Notes under the pieces: model-generated | Told to the model about the DNA's origin: nothing | The model's input: the letters and a program-made list of their open reading frames with translations, nothing else | The model's database searches: none | Shown here: piece by piece, positions 52,278 through 62,589 of the stretch | Layout of the letters: each line of letters opens with the position of its first letter | Position numbering within the stretch: position 1 is the stretch's first letter | Source of the DNA: Micropterix aruncella | Lineage: Eukaryota; Arthropoda; Insecta; Lepidoptera; Micropterigidae | Length of the DNA stretch: 64,000 nucleotides | Reading direction: 5' to 3' | Assembly: GCA_944548615.1 (NCBI GenBank) | Contig: OX155973.1 | Coordinates: 1,906,561 to 1,970,560 of the forward strand | Program-made: the position numbers and the translations under genes

Positions 52278-55147
52278 TTAGAAGTCTCAATAAAAGAAGT
52301 CTCTCTATTAGAAGTCTCAATAAAAATTACGATCAATTTATTATTCTATTAGAGCGTCTCCAAATTGACCTAGATATTCTAATACTCACCGAGACCTGGA
52401 ATGGACACTACTTTAGGGATAAGCACATTCCTGGATATGAATGCTACCACACAACGCTAAACCACACTCAGAATGATGGTGTGGTAGTGTATATAGGAGA
52501 AGGTTTTAGTTATATGTCTGTCCAAGAAATTAATCTCCCTGAAGCAAATTGTCTACAGGTTAACATTGATATTGATAGAACTCTACTCTGTGTATATAGG
52601 AGTCCATCCAATAACAATATCACAAATTTTATAAAAAAATTAGACGGGGTCTTAATTGAAAATCGAAGCGTAAAGAATTTAATACTTTGTGGGGATCTTA
52701 ATATTTCAATAGAAGGGAAGGCAAACATCCAAGCTGACCAATATATCAATCTTCTAATGCTACATGGACTCCGCCCAGAGGTTGTCCAGCCAACGCGAGA
52801 ATTCAATAATAGTAGTACTTGTATTGATCATGTTATGATTCGCTCTAAGAATACGATTTCCACGATCATCTTCCAAAACTCTATTACAGATCATTATACA
52901 ATATTATTTAAAGTAGGGAAATGGAGGAAGGAGGCTGAACATAAACATGAATTCACAAAGAAAACTATTAACTACGATAATATATTAAAAGACATTAGCA
53001 GTCACGACTGGTCTCCTGTTCTCTCTCTGCATAGTACGGATGAAACATATCGGGCATTTATCACTTCGTTAGGTCAAATAGTAAATAAAAATACGTCAAT
53101 TGAAACTTTTAAAATTAGACACAAACACAAAAAACTAAAGCCTTGGATCACTAAGGGTCTACTCTTTTGTATTCACAAACGCGATAAAATGCACGCTACC
53201 TTAAAAAAGCGACCGGATGACCTCATTTTAAAACAAAAATTTACGCGGTATAGAAATATATGTAAGAATTTAATTAAATTAACGAAGCAAAGATTCTACA
53301 AAACGCAAATTTCAAACTCGAAAGAAGACCCTCAGAAAATATGGGAAATAATAAAAGAAGCATCAAATTCAAAAAATAAAAAAACTTCGTCTTTGTCCAA
53401 AATCCAAATCGAGGATGAAGTTGTTACCCTGCAAAATAACACTAAAAAAGTGCTAAATCACATTAATAAACACTTTTGTGGCGTGGGTCCTATGTTAGCC
53501 AAAAAATTTGTCACGGATGAAGAAATTGATTCATGTAATGATACTGGTATCTACCAGGCCTCACTATATCTCAGACCGACTAATGCTGCTGAAGTCACGA
53601 AGATAATCGAAAGCCTAAAGAATAAGTCAGCAGCAGGAAATGATGAATTAGGGTCCCATATATTTAAAATTACTAAGTCATATATAAGCGTACCCATCAG
53701 TCATATAATCAACGTTAGCTTTAGAAGTGGTGTATTTCCGAGCGATTTGAAAACTGCTAGAGTAATACCAATTTTTAAGGGGGGTGACAAACTGCAGGTG
53801 AATAATTATCGACCTATTTCAATACTGAATACAATGTCGAAAATTATTGAAAAGGTGGCTAAATTAAGATTAATGAAATTCTTAGGAGAAAACGCTATTC
53901 TGTCAGACAATCAATTTGGCTTTAGAGAAGGCCTAGGGACATCAAACGCCATCTCAGCCTTAACAGATTTTCTTGTACAAGGCATAGACAAGGGAGAAAA
54001 GTGCCTGGCAGTATTTTTAGATTTGGCGAAAGCCTTTGATTCGGTGCCTCATAATAGGTTACTACAACAATTAAAAAAAATAGGCGTAGCGTCATCCAGT
54101 CTCCAATGGTTTCAGAGCTATTTAACTAACAGAGTCCAGTTTGTGTCGATTCTTAACCACTTTAGTGACGCTGAACCACTAACCTATGGGGTTCCGCAAG
54201 GAAGCGTCCTGGGACCCATACTTTTCCTCACTTATATAAATGATCTTTGCCAGTTACCGACAGCAAAAATAATTTCATATGCTGACGACACTGTAGTTAT
54301 CTTTAAGGGATCAAATTGGGACAGTACTCTCACAAAAGCAAATTTGGGCATGAATGAGATTCGTGATTGGCTAGAAACTGCAAAACTAACACTAAATGTG
54401 AGTAAAACCAGTTATATGACTTTTAGCCCTACTAATAGGGGTCAGCCAACAGTAAATCACCACGTAACCATTCACAAATGTCACTCTGAAACCTCGTGTA
54501 ATTGTGCACCACTAAAGAGATCCCCCACAGTCAAATATCTAGGCATTGTAGTTGACAATAAATTGCGATGGGAAGAGCAAGTCAATGCAGTGTCAAAGAA
54601 AGTGAGAACCCTTGGTTATACTTTCAAAGAGTTGAGGAGTGTTCTGGATCGCAGGACGCTAACCATAGTGTATTTTGCATTATGTGAAACCCTTATTAAC
54701 TATGGTATAATTGGGTGGGGTGGGTGCTGCAAAACCCTCCTGACGCCACTTCTAACAGCGCAAAAATGTATTTTAAAAATCATGCATCGCAAACCATATC
54801 AATATTCTTCTAAGGAACTCTTTAAAGAAGCTCAGGTTTTGGATGCTAGGTTATTATTCATTAAAACTGCACTACGTTGGGTTTTCGTGGCCAAACAAAA
54901 TAAATCTTTTATTATTACGCACACGAAACCCACTAGACAACTCCTGAGTGATAATTTAAATGTACCTAGGATGAAGACGACTTTCGGACAGCGACACTAC
55001 TCTTTCATAGCTACAAGACTCTATAATAAATTAAGCAGTGACATTAAAACCAGCCCCAGTTGTCATGTGTTTAAAAGCAAAATAAATAAATGGCTGGTGC
55101 AAGAAGAGCGTTTATCTATCCATGCCATGATCGATGTTGTAGAATAA
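52270..55147 (+). CDS. LINE ORF2: endonuclease-reverse transcriptase, uninterrupted but 5' truncated
   Basis: This is the enzyme that nicks target DNA and copies the element RNA into it. The frame is open from the LINE 5' junction to the stop at 55145; no native start codon remains (52481 is a GTG inside the frame). Counting from 52481: upstream LILTETW (52382-52399) supplies the endonuclease Glu, GDLN is at 71-74 and SITDHYT at 134-140 (catalytic D137, H138). RT blocks follow: KSAAGNDEL about 382, NNYRPISIL 441, FLDLAKAFD 512-520 (D514), VPQGSVLGP 571-579 and the catalytic YADD 600-603. The C-terminal block (ALCETLINYGIIGWGG, then QKCILKIM) and the end SIHAMIDVVE follow. There are no stops or frameshifts, so the insertion is recent. 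There is no RNase H. The clade within CR1/Jockey is not determined. Confidence 0.93.
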
Positions 55148-55498
55148 TTTGAAGTTGACTTAACATATATTGTGTATATATGTATGTATGTGTGTATATG
55201 TATATTCTAATGTATTTAGTATTTCTATTTCCTATATAATATTGTAAACTTTATTATTATATTTATTTATTATTATTATATATATTTTAAAATTATTATT
55301 ATTATTATTGTGTTTGGTTGGTTCAACGACCCTCGTTTTAAATGTAAAAATACAAATTGCTTGCCCTGGAACGGGTATATCCCAGTTGGGCAGCACTAGC
55401 CAGTGAATGAAAGAGGAAAGTTTTTGCCATTTGTTTTAATATTATATTTATTGTAAAATGGTTAATTTAATAATTCCAATAAATAAATAAATAAATAA
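52278..55498 (+). mobile_element. 5'-truncated CR1/Jockey-like LINE (innermost level)
   Basis: The LINE lies between RTE sequence ending CCTCTCCAA(T) and RTE sequence resuming (AA)TCACTCTCC; the target duplication is at most 3-4 bp. The 5' end starts inside the endonuclease domain near its first conserved block and has an 18-bp duplicate, TTAGAAGTCTCAATAAAA, in the first 60 bp. The coding frame runs to 55147. The 3' UTR (55148-55470) carries ATT repeats, the conserved CCTGGAACGGGTATATCCCA box and an AAAT tail. A missing 5' end means no autonomous activity. Confidence 0.9.
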
Positions 55499-56325
55499 AA
55501 TCACTCTCCACCCGGATCGGTTGTCCGTTTCCCTCATCCAGACTGGTCCAGCTATCTCCTTGATGTCATCTGACCATCGGGCCGGTGGTCTGCCCACACT
55601 TCTTCTGCCTAGCCGGGGTCTCCACTCCAAAACGCGCTTGCTCCACCGTTCGTCGTGTTGTCGGGCCACATGGCCGGCCCAAGCCCACTTCAGCTTGGCC
55701 TCTCTTTGACCCACGTCGACCACCTTCGTGCGCTGTCTGATGAGCTCGTTTCGGACTCGATCGCGCAACGATATGCCAAGCATGACTCGCTCCATGTTAC
55801 GCTGCACCACCCTAAGCTTGTAGATCATCCCAGCAGTCAGTGTCCATGTCTCACAAGCATACGTCATAGCCGGTAACACACACTGATTATACACCTTTGT
55901 CTTGAGCGATTGGGGAATTCTGGACTTCAGCACGAAGCTCAGCTTCCCGAAGGCTGCCCATCCCAATTGTTTTCTTCGCTTTATCTCTGCCATCATCGAG
56001 TCCCGGCCGAGCTTTATCACCTGTCCTAGGTATGTGTACTCCTGCACCTGCTCCAGCGGTTGTCCATTCAATGAAATGGGATTCGGTGTGAGATCGGCTT
56101 TCGCCATAACCTTTGTCTTGTCCATGTTCATCTTAAGACCCGTTCGCAGGGACGCGTGATATAGTTGCTCCAGCATGAGTTGTAGGTCTTCGGCACATTC
56201 AGCGATTATAACTATATCATCCGCGTAGCGCAGATGATTGAGATACACGCCGTCAACGTTGATTCCCTTGCCACTCCAGTCCAATGTCTTGAATATATCC
56301 TCCATAGCGTTGGTGAACAGCTTAC
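55499..56325 (-). pseudogene. RTE reverse transcriptase C-terminal half (middle level)
   Basis: The minus-strand frame starts inside the RT domain (AMEDIFKTLDWSGKGINVDG). It contains the catalytic LRYADDIVIIAECAEDLQLM, then TYLGQVIKLGRDSMMAEI, YACETWTLTAGMIYKLRVVQ and LKWAWAGHVARQHDERWSKR, followed by RPPARWSDDIKEIAG. The frame is continuous until it meets the LINE at 55498, so the last 18 or so codons read there (FIYLFIGIIKLTILQ) belong to the LINE tail. The true 3' end is at 52220-52277. The element was 5' truncated on insertion, and the 10-bp duplication ACTTTTACAT (52210-52219, 56326-56335) bounds it. Confidence 0.9.
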
Positions 56326-56475
56326 ACTTTTACATAATTTATTGTAATATTAGAGTTCTGTCCACCCTAGAACGGGCTAGTCCAAGTTGGGTGACAGAAT
56401 CAAATAAGGAAAAGATTAAGGTTTTGCTATTCGGTTCCGTCCTGTTAGTTTTGTAAGCAAAATCAATAAATAGGC
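56326..56475 (+). mobile_element. LINE-alpha 3' UTR, right part (outermost level)
   Basis: Continues from 52219 after the nested insertions: ATTGTAATATTAGAGTTCTG, CCTAGAACGGGCTAGTCCAA and TTGGGTGACAGAATCAAAT, then GGTTTTGCTATTCGGTTCC, matching 37880-37990. Confidence 0.82.
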
Positions 56476-56698
56476 ATAAAACGCAATATGGACATGAAAA
56501 TTTAAAACCGAAAATGGAATAATAACTATGGGTACTATCAATTGTTATTTAACCCCTTATTCATCAACAGAAAAATATATTATAAAATATATTATAAGCT
56601 AAGTATTTTTTTTTGGAAAGTTTTTATGTGTTTGAAAGTCACATTGGAAATGCTATTGATAGACGTGCTGCCAAATACTTGAAAACCACAGTAAGGTA

Positions 56699-56907
56699 CA
56701 GTCCGCGTGCGAGCTCCGAAGATTGGGGGGCTGGCGAAGAGGGCGGATTACGCCGCCCCCGACCGTCGCTCCACACCCCGCGCTCTCCCAATACTATACT
56801 CCCAATATTTTTTTTAAAGGAGAGTGCAGGGTATAAAGCGACGGTCGGGGGCGGCGTAATCCGGCCGCTTTCCCGCTCCGGATTCGTCGGAGCTCGCACG
56901 CGGACTG
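56699..56907. mobile_element. GC-rich fold-back MITE, Tc1/mariner-type target
   Basis: Ends are CAGTCCGCGTGCGAGCTCCG and its complement CGGAGCTCGCACGCGGACTG, each flanked by TA. The inner arms GGATTACGCCGCCCCCGACC and GGTCGGGGGCGGCGTAATCC also pair, giving arms of about 95 bp with a loop around TATACTCCCAATATTTTTTT. No frame of interest. Confidence 0.87.
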
Positions 56908-56909
56908 TA

Positions 56910-57495
56910 TGTCAAACAGCATTGCCAAAAATATCAAGCTTCGAGCGTTTGTCAAATTCGGATTTTAGTGGATGCGAGTGTTTGGTGAATTTTACTAGCT
57001 TAAATATTATTTGAGAGCAGCGTCGAACAGGTAGGCGACCACCTTCACATTTTTTTTAATGTAAGCCCTTTTTCACTAGCATGAATACACTATTGGGAAA
57101 TCTGATAAAAATCTATCCCGATTTCAGCATTTTTAGTCGGATTTATTTTCCTTTTCACCAACAGTGAAGTAGGTACAATTTCCGGTATTTTATTATTAAT
57201 TAACTGGACTCGATTTCGCTGTAGATCCACGTAAAGGCGTCACTATAGATCGAGAGAGTAGAGGCGCGGTGCGGCGTTCCCACGTTGGGGCGGCGCGCGT
57301 GTGTGCGTGGCGGACACGTGCGCACATAGCACACACACACACAGCCGCATCTGACACAAGTAGGAAAAATGAAGATAGGCCCGGTAAATAAGTCAAACCA
57401 TTGTATTATATCAAATAAAAACACTCTGAGAAAAGGCAGGTGGCTTTTCAATATCGGCTACAAGTGGAATGCTGACCATTCTAGACTGAGCATGG
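56910..57495. other. Unassigned DNA
   Basis: GC-rich patch with a CA run at 57325-57342 (ACACACACAC). No recognised motif. Confidence 0.3.
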
Positions 57496-57665
57496 AATGG
57501 TGCGCACACAACAGGCGAGCCTGTCACTCCAGGGAGTTTTAACGGCATTGGGTCGTTCTATCTCCTATGGAGTAAACGTGAAAGACTTTAGAGGATAAAG
57601 TACAGTCTATTGCCTAACTTCACTGACAAACTCGTAAGAGACCAACGCCTTAAAGCCATCGATAT
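57496..57665 (-). repeat. Family B, diverged reverse fragment
   Basis: CGAGCCTGTCACTCCAGGGA, GGGTCGTTCTATCTCCTATG and AGAGACCAACGCCTTA match reversed family B landmarks with considerable divergence. Confidence 0.5.
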
Positions 57666-58395
57666 ATGATCCCCTAGATGGGCCTTTCGCGCTCAAAAAT
57701 GACCCCTTCAAACCACTACTGAAAGCCGGCCAGTAGTAGTTTGGTCGCAGTCCGCTGGCAGACAGCCGACCGTATTTTGGTGTGAAAGCTGCCGCGAGCC
57801 TTACTAGCGCGCTATTTTCTCACATACTGTTCAATTTATTGCTCTCTCTCTCTGTGTCACATGATTTACGAGCAAAGGGTACGTGGAGCCAACTTATTTG
57901 TATCTGAGTGCATATCTAGTCAATATATCGACGCTCACAGCGAGGTACTGCGAAGAGGACCAGCGAGCGAACGTCGCTCCCTGGACGGATTACTCCATCA
58001 TATCAAAATTAATTGATATTCAAAAATTCACAAAACGATCACCAACAAAATTATTGAAATTTGGACTGGACAACGGCTGTCGAGTGACTAATCAGACGCA
58101 ATAGCTATTAAATATAATAGATTTTGTATGGCCAGCCAGTGAAAGCACAATGACGCCAAGATTTTTTTTTCCTGTATATTACAAATACCTACCCGTTTAT
58201 CATTAATCCTGGATCACTCTGGTAAACAATCCCGAAGCCACTATCTTTTTGGTATCTTTAAGATTTTAAATTTTATAATAAATTAACTACCTTCATTTTT
58301 GTAATTATTGATTTTAAATTGCCATTGCAATATTATCTAATCTAATATTATTCAAATCCAAATAGTCTAATTTCATACGGGTTCGGGAAGGTCTA
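57666..58395. other. Unassigned DNA
   Basis: Mixed sequence including CTCTCTCTCTCTGTG (57843). No repeat partner noticed. The 57883-58104 frame shows no motif. Confidence 0.3.
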
Positions 58396-59145
58396 CGCGT
58401 ATTGTTCTAAATCCGCTTATGACAGTGCAGAAGGCGCTTCTTCGGGTTATTGCCAAGAAACCGCTAAGATACCCCTCCAACGACTTGTTTGCAGAGCTGA
58501 AGATATTAGACATCAGGCAGATATATGCAAAAACAGTCTTTCTTAACTACCTAAAAAGTAAAGATATTCACGTTAAAGCTGAGCATAAAATTTCAACGAC
58601 GAGCGCACAACCTGTGAACACATTGTACAGAAAACCCGAACATCCTTCGCCCAAAGACACTTTGGCTTTATAGGACCAAAAATTGATAACCATCTAAAAG
58701 AATCTATAAAAACATGCCAACACACTAAGGCAATCCAATTAAAATCTAAAATTACCCAACATTTACTTCAACTTGGTAGAAATGAGGTGGAAAAGGCAAT
58801 AAGTCATATTTTAAAGTAAAGGTCTGCATTATTATTATTGGCATACATTGCACTACACTTTATATTTTAATACTATTTATTTACTTGTTCTACAAACTTC
58901 ATATTACGACATTTTATATTAATATTTATTTCCATGACCATGCTATATCAATATTTTAAATATAATTATAAGTTTAATTTGAATTCGCTTATCTAATTTA
59001 TATTTTATCATATTTCGTATTTTCCATTTTAATATTATGTGCAAATGAATAAATCTTTGCCATACATAGAGTTTTCCTTGGTACGGGTTATGGCCTAGTT
59101 AGGCAGATTCTGCAACGAATACAATTGTAAATTTATGTTTTTGAA
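58396..59145 (+). pseudogene. LINE C-terminus and 3' UTR related to the intact LINE
   Basis: The frame at 58419 reads VQKALLRVIAKKPLRYPSND, then LFAELKILDIRQIYAKTVFL, aligning with QKCILKIMHRKPYQYSSKEL...EAQVLDARLLFIKT of the 52.3-55.1 kb LINE. It stops at 58671, and the +1 frame continues FAQRHFGFIGPKIDNHLKES to a stop at 58818. The 3' UTR includes GGTACGGGTTATGGCCTAGT, equivalent to the conserved box of the other copies. One frameshift near 58645. Confidence 0.8.
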
Positions 59146-59440
59146 TGAATACAATTATTAGTATTATTATAAATAATAATATGAAGTTAAAAAAATATTT
59201 TAAAAACCTAAGAGCGGAGATATCATGCCCTTTCGGCAGTAAATATGCCATTTCTGTTGGTACCACCTCGATACAGGTTATTATTAGTGAGGTGGTAAAC
59301 CATAAACTATCAAATCTAAATCACTTCCCGAGTTAACAAATAAATTGGAAAAACAATTATTAATTATGAATTATTAGGTTAAGAGAATGTTTTTGTAATT
59401 AAATGTATTTTTATGGGCTTTAATAAATAAGTAAACTATT
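59146..59440. other. AT-rich DNA
   Basis: ATTATTATAA-type repeats near 59152-59180 may be the tail of the preceding LINE. The rest is unassigned. Confidence 0.4.
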
Positions 59441-59794
59441 ATGCCTTCGGTTTCAGAACTGTCCGGTTGGTGTGAATGGCCAATCTACGCATTCTGTCAG
59501 CAGTGGCGCCCGCGCAGCGCCAGGCGGTAGATCCACAGCCGCACCACGTGGCCAATCGACCGACAGAATACAAACAGGAGACACTGCTTTATCCGCGACG
59601 ACGACACTCAATCTGGGAGTATCGCCCCTATCCTTCGCTTTGTGGTTTGAGCAAGAGACCCTCCTCTTCAGACGTGAGGAGAGGAGACAGAAAGGGTGAA
59701 CGGTGGGAAACATCCAGAGGAGACTACCACAAATCATGGCGGTTTAGCAGTTAAGATAAATCTCTGTATAACAAATGTACACAAGATAATTCCT
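59441..59794. other. GC-rich unassigned block
   Basis: About 300 bp noticeably richer in GC than its surroundings, with open frames of 75-94 codons in three frames and no stop-dense region. No motif is recognised and no repeat partner was noticed in this window. It could be single-copy sequence or an unlisted repeat. Confidence 0.3.
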
Positions 59795-60390
59795 TATACA
59801 ATACAATACAATCAACTACTCCAGTAGATAGGCATTCCTACACTTGGATGCGGCACAAAATTAATTATTAAAAACATAACTATCGTGATAGTTGTCATGG
59901 CTGTAATATTATATTCAATATTACCTACATTCAAATATTTAAAATATACTAATGTGATTTAAGTCAGGGACAATAATATATTAAAATAGAAATGCAAATT
60001 CTATGTAGAATAATCCAAAAAAAATATTTTATTGTCAATCCAGCAATATATTACAATCTATAATATGTATAATTAATTGTATGAAAATTAGAATGTCAGC
60101 TATCATAATACCATTATGTTTAAAACTTTACGCATTTCATTAATCATCAACATGGAAAATAAACTCAGAATTTTCAAACTCCCTTATACCATAAATTGGG
60201 TTTCTTACCAAATTATTTGTAATTATCTTTTTAAATTGGTCCTCTCCAAGGCTTTTCATTTGCTCTGGAATCTTATTATAGTAGGACAAATTTTGGTGAA
60301 TAAAACTGTATCGCACTTTGCTAAGTCGCTGTCGGTTTATGTGGAGATTGGGATTTATTCCTCGTATCGTGATGATGAAAATCACTATTC
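59795..60390 (-). pseudogene. LINE C-terminus and 3' UTR with (ACAAT)n-type tail
   Basis: The minus-strand frame (60385-60140) reads NRQRLSKVRYSFIHQNLSYY, then NKIPEQMKSLGEDQFKKIIT and NNLVRNPIYGIREFENSEF. The pattern (Y-N-K-I-P...F-K-K) is that of a LINE C-terminus. The 3' UTR down to 59795 (ACAATACAATCAACTACT) is shared with 15421-15832. Confidence 0.68.
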
Positions 60391-60449
60391 ACCGGAACTT
60401 CTGTTAGGTGTCTACGAGCGTACATAATATTTTGGTAGATGTAAGAAGA

Positions 60450-61200
60450 AAATAGAGTCATTATTCCTGATTCTACAAACAGCGGCTTACAAGAACTTTT
60501 TGGTGAGACTTCTTACTGTCTGGCACGGTCTTGGATGTCTGGCGGTTCCGATCGAAGAAAGCCTGTTATCGAAGAAACCTGCGGTGACCGGCTATCTAAG
60601 AAAAATGCAAAGCATAGTTACTTGAACGATCTCATACTCTGGAACGATCTCCCAGCAAGTATACGAAACTCGCCTTCATTAGAATCAGTCAAGACTCACT
60701 TCAGTATTAATTTTGTACGAAGTAACCAGTTTCTCTCTTTCTCTTTCCTTCCTCTCCAAATTTCCTATCCCCGGGCATTCTTATTTTCAAGTATAGTTGT
60801 TTTAACACAGAATAGAATAGAAGAGAATAACTTTATTGTGATATAAAAACATTACTCAATGAATTAATATTACACTGGTTTTATAGAGAGACAATTGATG
60901 CACAAATCATAAAATATTCATTGCATGAAATAATTTCTAATTGTCACCGTACAATATATACAGAAGAAGTAAAGTTAAATTTAAAATAAACTTATACAAA
61001 TATATGTCAATAACTTATGCTAATGATGGGGTCCGATGCTACCCGGTGATCCGGTACTGGCAAGGAGCCGGTCTAACTCCTCGCTCGAGGCATCGAATAC
61101 TTAAATAGAAGAACTTTAATAATCTTTATTTTCACAACGCTCACACCAACAACGGTTAGTTGCAACATGTTGACATGCCAATTAGCTCGCCTTTGTGCTT
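60450..61200 (+). pseudogene. LINE C-terminus and 3' UTR (same family as 8290-8775)
   Basis: The frame at 60535 reads NDLILWNDLPASIRNSPSLE, then SVKTHFSINFVRSNQFLSFS to a stop at 60846. The W-N-D-L-P-A-x-I-R-N-S-P-S-L phrase is nearly the same as in the 8.5-kb copy. The UTR shares CCCCGGGCATTCTTATTTT, AATCTTTATTTTCACAA (61115) and ATGCCAATTAGCTCGCCTTT. A GC-rich insertion-like patch lies at 61025-61090. Confidence 0.72.
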
Positions 61201-61572
61201 ATTTTATTTTTCAAGTGCAAATATAAAGTATAATTTACTTGAGGTCAACTAACCTAACCAACATATTATGTTTGACAAAGTGATTGACAGGTTGCGCCAA
61301 AACTATATGCGACAAATAAATACATTGCTACCAACTAACAGCAACTTTTATGTGGCCTTTTTGTGGATCAATTTCCGGTGTTTATTTGACAGTTTCTACC
61401 TTATCGATATATACCTTTGGGGATGGTGTAGAAGAGATTACTTGCTATCGATACAGCCATATGTAGCTCTATGCAAAAATAAATAGTTAGAGTTATTTAA
61501 TTTTTTGAAACCAGTTGGCCGATCGGCAAAATTGGAAAATAAACTAAATTTTATCTTGACTTTTTCTTATTA
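61201..61572. repeat. Dispersed repeat shared with 62260 and 63450
   Basis: TTTGGGGATGGTGTAGAAGA (61418) and CTCTATGCAAAAATAAATAG (61469) recur as TTTGGGGATATTGTAGAAGA (62268) and CTCTATGCAAAAATCAATAG (63478). At 63585 the first phrase appears reversed. Class unknown. Confidence 0.5.
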
Positions 61573-61901
61573 CAGTAGGACCTCGGTTATCCAAGCCCCA
61601 AATAACAGAGTTCCGGGTTAACCGGGTTAACCGAGGTTAACCTCCAATTTTACAATGCAGTACTGTATTGTATAATGTGTGTGTGTATGGATTGTATTAT
61701 GTGTGTATGGATTGTAATAGATCTATACCACAGTAGAGACATCTGTGTCTATACCTTTACTTCATTACCTACGTTTTCATTTATTTTTTTCAACTTTACC
61801 TTATGTTACCCCCTCAATTTACGACAAAGTACGTGTTATCCGATTTTTCGATTAACCGAGGTACCCTCGACCACATTACCTCGAATAAGCGAGGTCCTAC
61901 T
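61573..61901. mobile_element. pogo/Tigger-like MITE (TA target)
   Basis: The left end CAGTAGGACCTCGGTTATCC is preceded by TA (61571-61572). The right end reads AATAAGCGAGGTCCTACT followed by TA (61902-61903). The inner TTAACCGAGG and CCGAGGTACC phrases are further copies of the terminal word in both orientations. The CAGTNGGACCTCGGTTATCC-type terminus is typical of pogo/Tigger-related Tc1-mariner elements. No transposase. Confidence 0.8.
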
Positions 61902-62044
61902 TACTGCGAGAAATATACTGTAAAAACTATTCCACTTCTTGGCTTTCTAACGAGGTTATAAATTTTGACGACAGCGTTCTTTTTATTTATTTTTTTAGGA
62001 ATTACTTTGTTTTTGCTTAAAAAAATAACAGAAACCGAATGGAA

Positions 62045-62130
62045 AAATCCTTATCTGATTCTGTCACCCAACTAAGACTAGCCCGTTCTAGGGTGGACAG
62101 GACTCTCATATTACAATAAATTATGTAAAA
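62045..62130 (-). mobile_element. LINE-alpha 3' UTR fragment (reverse)
   Basis: GATTCTGTCACCCAACTAAG, ACTAGCCCGTTCTAGGGTGG and ACAGGACTCTCATATTACAA are the reverse complement of the conserved 3' UTR box at 37880 and 56350. Confidence 0.75.
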
Positions 62131-62589
62131 GGTTTTTTTTAATTGCTCATTAAACTAAATCTTGTTTTACTAATATTGATAAAAATGTAAATGCAGTTGG
62201 CGTAAATATAAATCCTAGAACATTGTCATACTTTTACACGGTTTTTGGTACCTCGAAAGTTATCTTTGGGGATATTGTAGAAGAGATGTTTAAGTTATTG
62301 TCATGTCACCCATTGTATTTATTATCATTATTATTATTATTATTGCTGTTGTTTTTGGTATTTTCATTGGTAAATTTATTAAATATATTTTAACTATCTA
62401 TATATGCAGTATTACGTTAGTATAATACTTTTTATTACTAATATCACATCTATAATACATATCACTATTATAAATATCACTAAGTTAAAAATATGTAACA
62501 ATAATAATATTACTATGTATGTAATATGTATTAATAATAATAATGTAATATAATAATAAATATGTATTAATAATATACTAAAGAAGACA
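62131..62589. other. AT-rich DNA
   Basis: TTATTATTA and AATAATAAT microsatellite patches. One copy of the TTTGGGGATATTGTAGAAGA repeat at 62268. Nothing else. Confidence 0.5.

Noticed and set aside
55448..55498. C-terminal extension of the RTE frame (FIYLFIGIIKLTILQ)
   Set aside because: These codons come from the AAAT tail and UTR of the inserted LINE, not from the RTE.
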